DNA of 11,502 bases, from contig CAKSGI010000053.1 of NCBI GenBank assembly GCA_934454005.1, positions 1 to 11,502 on the forward strand, given 5' to 3'. Below, one piece after another: positions 8,449-11,502 of the stretch. This stretch comes from an uncultured Eubacteriales bacterium. Its GTDB lineage: Bacteria > Bacillota_A > Clostridia > Oscillospirales > Acutalibacteraceae. The notes below the pieces were generated by a model. It worked only from the letters and a program-made list of their open reading frames with translations. It did no database searches and was not told the DNA's origin. The number at the start of each line of letters is the position of its first letter. The stretch's first letter is position 1. The position numbers and the translations under genes were made by a program.

Positions 8449-8500
8449 TTAACTAAAATTTAAAATTAAAGCTAATAATTGAACTTTTAATAGTATCAAA

Positions 8501-8878
8501 TTATTTTTTACTTTTAGAGTATTTTACAAGTTTATTCAAAGAATCTTTACTTATCACATGCTCAATACTACAAGCCTCTTGTTCTGCAATTGCAGGTTCA
8601 ATTCCGAGTTCTTTTATTAAAAATTCTTTTAAAGTAATATGCATATAATAAACCTCTTTTGCTATTTCTTTACCTTTAGCAGTAAGCGATATATTACAAT
8701 ATTTTTCATGAATAACTAAGCCTAAATCTTTTAATAACATTACCGCCTTATTTACACTTGGTTTAGATAATCTAAGCATAGAAGCTATATCCGTTATTCT
8801 AACTATTTGTTTGTCCATTTCAAGTATGTATATAGCCTCCAAATAATCCTCTAAAGATTCTGTAAGTTTTAATTCCAA
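8501..8878 (-). CDS. DtxR/MntR-family metal-dependent transcriptional regulator
   Basis: This 125-aa protein has an N-terminal winged helix (about residues 6-70, with a recognition helix in LRLSKPSVNKAVMLL) and a metal-binding and dimerisation domain (71-125). It has no SH3-like third domain, so its size resembles MntR rather than DtxR/IdeR. Likely primary metal ligands by alignment from memory are Asp11, Glu14, His80, Cys103, Glu106 and His107. The EACSIEHVIS motif matches the DtxR/IdeR form, with Cys where MntR has Glu. Asp11 matches MntR, where DtxR has Met. The site is therefore mixed. DtxR-family proteins repress metal uptake genes when loaded with Fe(II) or Mn(II). The gene follows feoB by 12 nt in the same operon, so iron-dependent repression of feoAB and itself is the likely job. 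The start is TTG at 8878, supported by AGGTTGTGAT four bases upstream. Family certain; metal specificity inferred. Confidence 0.92.
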   Translation of the reverse strand: MELKLTESLEDYLEAIYILEMDKQIVRITDIASMLRLSKPSVNKAVMLLKDLGLVIHEKYCNISLTAKGKEIAKEVYYMHITLKEFLIKELGIEPAIAEQEACSIEHVISKDSLNKLVKYSKSKK

Positions 8879-8882
8879 TTAA

Positions 8883-8892
8883 ATCACAACCT
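8883..8892 (-). promoter_or_regulatory. Ribosome binding site supporting the TTG start of the DtxR-family gene
   Basis: AGGTTGTGAT matches AGGAGGTGAT at 8 of 10 positions and ends 4 nt before the TTG. It overlaps the feoB stop codon, which suggests translational coupling. The upstream GTG within it runs directly into a stop codon and cannot be the start. Confidence 0.65.
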
Positions 8893-11125
8893 ATTTTTTA
8901 TTTTCTTTGTTACATTTATTTAAACACCTAGAACATGATGAACACGAATTTTCATGCTTATTTGCTTTAGAAACCTGCATCCATATCACATAAATAATTA
9001 TAGATATAGATAATACAGCTATAATTAAATCCATAACATTAATAGTTTTGCCAGAAAAGACATTTAAAACTAGTGTCCCTATTTGATAAACTAAGGATGA
9101 TGCAATAAAAGCCACAAACAATTGATAAAATATAGCTATAAATGTCCATTTAAAACTAGACATTTCCTTTCTAATTGCAGATAATGCAGCTATACATGGA
9201 GTATACAGCAAAACAAATACCATAAAGGCATATGCACTAAGCGGTGTAAAAGTATCATTAAGCATGACTGATAAATTACTATTTGTCCCTGAACTATATA
9301 AAACTGCCATAGTACTTACAACCGATTCCTTAGCTACAAGCCCTGTAACAAGTGACACTGATGCTCGCCAATCTCCAAAACCACAAAAAGTAAATGCAGG
9401 TGCTACAAATGTTCCTATCATTGCTAAAATACTATCTGAACTATTATCCACCATATTTAAGCTTAAATCAAAGGATTGCAAAAACCATATAACAATAGTA
9501 GCTGCTAAGAGAACGGTTCCTGCTTTAGTTAAAAAGTCTTTTATTCTTTCCCAAACATGCATCCATAAACTAGATATGGTTGGTATTCTGTATGGCGGAA
9601 GTTCCATAACAAATGGAGCCGGTTCACCTTTTAATAATGTATTTTTAAATAACAAAGCAGATAAAACAGCAACTATTATTCCTAATAAGTATATAGAAAA
9701 AATTATCAAGGCTTGGTTTTTCAAAAAGAATGCAGATATAAATAATGCATAAACTGGCATTTTAGCGCTACAAGACATAAATGGTGTTATAAGAATAGTA
9801 AGTCTTTTATCCTTCTCACTTTCAAGTGTTCTTGTTCCTAAAACAGCAGGAACAGTACATCCGAATCCCATAAGCATTGGAACAAACGCTCTCCCGGATA
9901 ATCCTATTTTTCTCAACAATTGATCCATTATAAATGCAGCTCGTGCCATATATCCGCTATCTTCAAGAATTGACAATAATGTAAATAAAATCAAAATCTG
10001 AGGTAAAAAAGATATTACAGAACCAACACCCTCTATTATACCGTCAACTACCAAACTCCGTGCCCAATCAGATGTTCCAATAGAAATAAGTGAACTGTTA
10101 ATAATATTAGCAAACACATCTTTTATTAAGAACTCCGTTTTATCTTTTAAAAAATTTCCTATCGGCCCAAATGTTATGAAAAATACTAACATCATCATGC
10201 AAAGGAATAACGGAATAGCAAAAATTTTATTAGTAACCAGTCTATCTACTTTATCCGATGTAGTCATATGTCCTTGTTCGAATTTTTTTTTAACTACTTT
10301 AGAACATATATCACAAATATATTTGTATCTTTGGTCAGCAATTATCATTTCTCTATCTAAATATTTAGATACTTGTACCTTATTTTTGTAAAATAATATT
10401 TCATTTTCCTGAGACTTTGTAAACTTAAATTTTCTTAACGTTATACTGTCTCCCTCAAATATTTTAACCGCATTAAATCTTTGATTAATATTAGTTTCTA
10501 TCCCAGTTGAATTTAAAACATGTTCTATGCCTAACAATGCATCATTTACTTCTTTAGAATATGTATTTTTTACTTTTTCAATATAAGTTTTTTGACTATA
10601 ATCAAGTGCAAATTTCATCAACTTATCAATACCTATACCTTTACTTGCAGATATAGGAACAACAGGAATTCCTATTTCTTTTTCTAACAATTTATAATCT
10701 ATACAATCTCCCCTTTTTTCTAAAAGATCGATCATATTAAGAGCAATTATCATAGGTTTACCAAGTTCAGCAATTTGAGTGGTAAGATATAAATTTCTTT
10801 CTATATTAGTAGCATCTACAATATTAATTATAAGATTAGGATTTTCATCCATTATACAATTCCTTGTAACTACCTCTTCTGGGGAATAAGGTGACAACGA
10901 ATATATTCCGGGTAAATCCAATATATTTATTTCATTATTAAAAAACTTGGCTTTTCCTTCTTTTTTTTCAACTGTAACACCTGGCCAATTTCCTACGTAT
11001 TGCTTACTTCCTGTTAACCTATTAAATAAAGTGGTTTTTCCGCAATTGGGGTTTCCTGCTAAAGCTATTCTCAATACTTTGGATTTCAAATTTTTTTTCG
11101 TTTTATCCTCAACTAATTTTGACAC
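8891..11125 (-). CDS. feoB: Ferrous iron transport GTPase/permease FeoB with a C-terminal Cys-rich extension
   Basis: FeoB is the inner-membrane Fe(II) uptake protein. The 744-aa product has a cytoplasmic G domain with G1 GNPNCGKT (24-31), G2 Thr51 in the WPGVTVEKKEG stretch, G3 DLPG (70-73), G4 NMID (130-133) and G5 SAS (159-161). A helical linker domain follows, then the membrane part from about residue 300 with two Gate-type regions (GCTVPAVLGTRTLES, MSCSAKMPVYALF) and the VAKESVVSTMAVLY segment. After the normal end comes one more hydrophobic segment (about 698-717) and a polar tail with Cys728, 731, 734 and 738. This resembles the small FeoB-associated Cys-rich membrane protein, here fused to FeoB. 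The start is a GTG at 11125 with GAGGTG 5 nt upstream. No other start lies before the G1 motif. FeoA is encoded 19 nt upstream and the DtxR-type regulator 12 nt downstream. A9 (10283-10291) and A8 runs are present in the frame. Confidence 0.97.
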   Translation of the reverse strand: MSKLVEDKTKKNLKSKVLRIALAGNPNCGKTTLFNRLTGSKQYVGNWPGVTVEKKEGKAKFFNNEINILDLPGIYSLSPYSPEEVVTRNCIMDENPNLIINIVDATNIERNLYLTTQIAELGKPMIIALNMIDLLEKRGDCIDYKLLEKEIGIPVVPISASKGIGIDKLMKFALDYSQKTYIEKVKNTYSKEVNDALLGIEHVLNSTGIETNINQRFNAVKIFEGDSITLRKFKFTKSQENEILFYKNKVQVSKYLDREMIIADQRYKYICDICSKVVKKKFEQGHMTTSDKVDRLVTNKIFAIPLFLCMMMLVFFITFGPIGNFLKDKTEFLIKDVFANIINSSLISIGTSDWARSLVVDGIIEGVGSVISFLPQILILFTLLSILEDSGYMARAAFIMDQLLRKIGLSGRAFVPMLMGFGCTVPAVLGTRTLESEKDKRLTILITPFMSCSAKMPVYALFISAFFLKNQALIIFSIYLLGIIVAVLSALLFKNTLLKGEPAPFVMELPPYRIPTISSLWMHVWERIKDFLTKAGTVLLAATIVIWFLQSFDLSLNMVDNSSDSILAMIGTFVAPAFTFCGFGDWRASVSLVTGLVAKESVVSTMAVLYSSGTNSNLSVMLNDTFTPLSAYAFMVFVLLYTPCIAALSAIRKEMSSFKWTFIAIFYQLFVAFIASSLVYQIGTLVLNVFSGKTINVMDLIIAVLSISIIIYVIWMQVSKANKHENSCSSCSRCLNKCNKENKK

Positions 11126-11130
11126 AATAT

Positions 11131-11136
11131 CACCTC
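11131..11136 (-). promoter_or_regulatory. Ribosome binding site that fixes the GTG start of feoB
   Basis: GAGGTG lies 5 nt before the GTG at 11125-11123. The next Met codon in frame lies after the G3 motif, so GTG is the only workable start. Confidence 0.8.
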
Positions 11137-11144
11137 TTTATATT

Positions 11145-11366
11145 TTACTCCAAGATAATTTCTTTGGCTTCTGATTTTCTAATACTTAATTCGTATCCTC
11201 TAACATTTATCTCAATTGGGTCTCCAAATGGTGCAACTTTTCTCATTATTATAGTTGCTCCAGGAGTAATACCCATATCTATTATTCTTCTTCTAAGTGC
11301 ACCGCATCCACCAATTCTAACAACTACCCCCGATTCATTAATTTTTAAATCATTCACCGATTTCAT
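11145..11366 (-). CDS. feoA: Ferrous iron transport accessory protein FeoA
   Basis: FeoA is a small cytoplasmic SH3-like protein needed for FeoB-dependent Fe(II) uptake, probably by acting on FeoB. I place the start at the ATG 11366-11364, giving 73 aa, because GAGGTG lies 6 nt before it. A frame starting at the GTG at 11375 would add three residues, but that GTG is itself part of the ribosome binding site. The body shows the family pattern: a central GCGALRRRIIDMGITPGATI segment, where the conserved R-R-x-x-x-M-G-x-x-P-G core sits, then KVAPFGDPIEINVRGYELSIRKSEA at the C-terminal end, matching the P-x-G-D-P-x-x-x-x-x-x-G motif of FeoA. It is the first gene of the iron cassette, about 45 nt downstream of the expected transcription start, and precedes feoB by 19 nt. 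The assignment is secure despite the small size. Confidence 0.95.
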   Translation of the reverse strand: MKSVNDLKINESGVVVRIGGCGALRRRIIDMGITPGATIIMRKVAPFGDPIEINVRGYELSIRKSEAKEIILE

Positions 11367-11372
11367 TTCAAA

Positions 11373-11378
11373 CACCTC
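11373..11378 (-). promoter_or_regulatory. Ribosome binding site that decides the feoA start
   Basis: GAGGTG is followed by TTTGAA and then ATG at 11366. The GTG inside this site opens the longer frame but would leave that start with no good binding site of its own. Confidence 0.75.
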
Positions 11379-11395
11379 ACTTACATATACAATCC

Positions 11396-11421
11396 ATAAT
11401 GTTAGTTTATGTTAACATTAT
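11396..11421. promoter_or_regulatory. Probable metal-repressor operator overlapping the feo promoter
   Basis: A perfect 9-bp inverted repeat, ATAATGTTA (11396-11404) and TAACATTAT (11413-11421), is separated by 8 bp. It covers the -10 box and the expected start point. Within it, plus 11402-11420 (TTAGTTTATGTTAACATTA) matches the DtxR/IdeR box TTAGGTTAGSCTAACCTAA at 14 of 19 positions by hand count. The candidate ligand is the DtxR-family protein encoded at the end of this operon. The position and symmetry are seen directly; the identity of the repressor is inferred. Confidence 0.7.
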
Positions 11422-11445
11422 ACACCATATTACTAAATTTGTAAA
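11417..11445 (-). promoter_or_regulatory. Sigma-A type promoter of the feoA-feoB-regulator operon
   Basis: On the minus strand, TTTACA (11445-11440) is followed by exactly 17 nt and a perfect TATAAT (11422-11417). Transcription should start near 11410, leaving a leader of about 45 nt before feoA. The -10 box overlaps one arm of an inverted repeat, so this promoter can be shut off by a bound repressor. Confidence 0.85.
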
Positions 11446-11502
11446 CCCAAGCTAACATTTCAACTAGTTAAACCGACACCAATAAATATTGACAAATACC
11501 AA

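Larger units (their letters stand above)
8341..8500. other. Intergenic gap between the iron cassette and the miaB operon; no clear terminator
   Basis: This 160-bp non-coding gap is extremely AT-rich. On the minus strand it holds a short perfect hairpin (ACTATA, 4-nt loop AGAA, TATAGT; plus 8433-8448) with a T6 run ten bases after it, a spacing too long for a standard intrinsic terminator. A possible stem made of AGCTTTAA and TTAAACT, with one bulge, lies before it. I see no GC-rich stem directly followed by a T tract. A candidate promoter and the ribosome binding site for miaB lie at the left end. No ORF, tRNA or riboswitch fold was recognised. Confidence 0.6.

Noticed and set aside
9264..9752. 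Plus-strand open frame of 162 codons
   Set aside because: It is antisense to the feoB membrane domain and shows no domain or start signal.
11367..11375. Longer feoA form starting at GTG 11375
   Set aside because: The GTG is part of the GAGGTG that serves the ATG at 11366, and the longer form would lack its own binding site.
11119..11415. Plus-strand open frames crossing feoA and the feo promoter
   Set aside because: They are antisense to feoA and overlap the clear promoter and operator on the other strand. No supporting ribosome binding site was seen.
11480..11502. Second promoter-like sequence near the right edge (TTGTCA on the minus strand)
   Set aside because: TTGTCA is followed at 17 nt only by TTTAAC, a 4/6 match to the -10 consensus. 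The nearer TTTACA-N17-TATAAT is far better.
1..11502. CRISPR arrays, insertion sequences, tRNA or rRNA genes, prophage or defence genes
   Set aside because: No regularly spaced repeats, transposase motifs, tRNA-like folds or phage-type genes were seen on either strand. Genes fill nearly all of the window.

Overview
The window is a compact, very AT-rich stretch (roughly 30% GC by eye) in which every convincing gene lies on the minus strand. Ribosome binding sites of the AGGAGGTGAT type, low GC, the order miaB - ylbF-family gene - mutS - mutL - miaA, and a Gram-positive style MutL with an endonuclease site point to a Firmicute of class Clostridia. The HlyD-like gene after miaA, where many clostridia carry hfq, leans toward the Oscillospirales/Ruminococcaceae side, but I cannot place it below class with confidence.

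Reading in the direction of transcription (right to left): positions 11502-11367 hold a strong sigma-A type promoter whose -10 box lies inside a perfect 9-bp inverted repeat, a likely metal-repressor operator. It drives a ferrous iron cassette: feoA, feoB (with a cysteine-rich C-terminal extension that is usually a separate small protein) and a DtxR/MntR-family regulator gene. The regulator has a mixed metal-site signature, Asp as in MntR and Cys as in DtxR/IdeR.

A 160-bp gap (8341-8500) with no convincing intrinsic terminator and a plausible weak promoter separates this from a second, tightly spaced operon: miaB (tRNA ms2i6A37 methylthiotransferase), a YlbF/YmcA (Ric-type) gene with a four-cysteine tail, mutS, mutL (methyl-independent mismatch repair), miaA (tRNA i6A37 prenyltransferase) and the 5' part of a membrane-anchored HlyD-like gene that runs off the left edge.

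MiaA and MiaB perform consecutive steps on the same tRNA adenosine, MutS and MutL form one repair pathway, and FeoA, FeoB and the regulator form a self-contained iron uptake module. The iron module lies directly upstream of genes for an Fe-S enzyme (MiaB) and a possible Fe-S scaffold (the YlbF-family protein), so a functional link through iron supply is conceivable but unproven. Most of the window is conserved housekeeping DNA. I found no undescribed multi-gene system. The points that deserve a look are the cysteine tails, the hybrid regulator with its operator, and possible read-through between the two operons.
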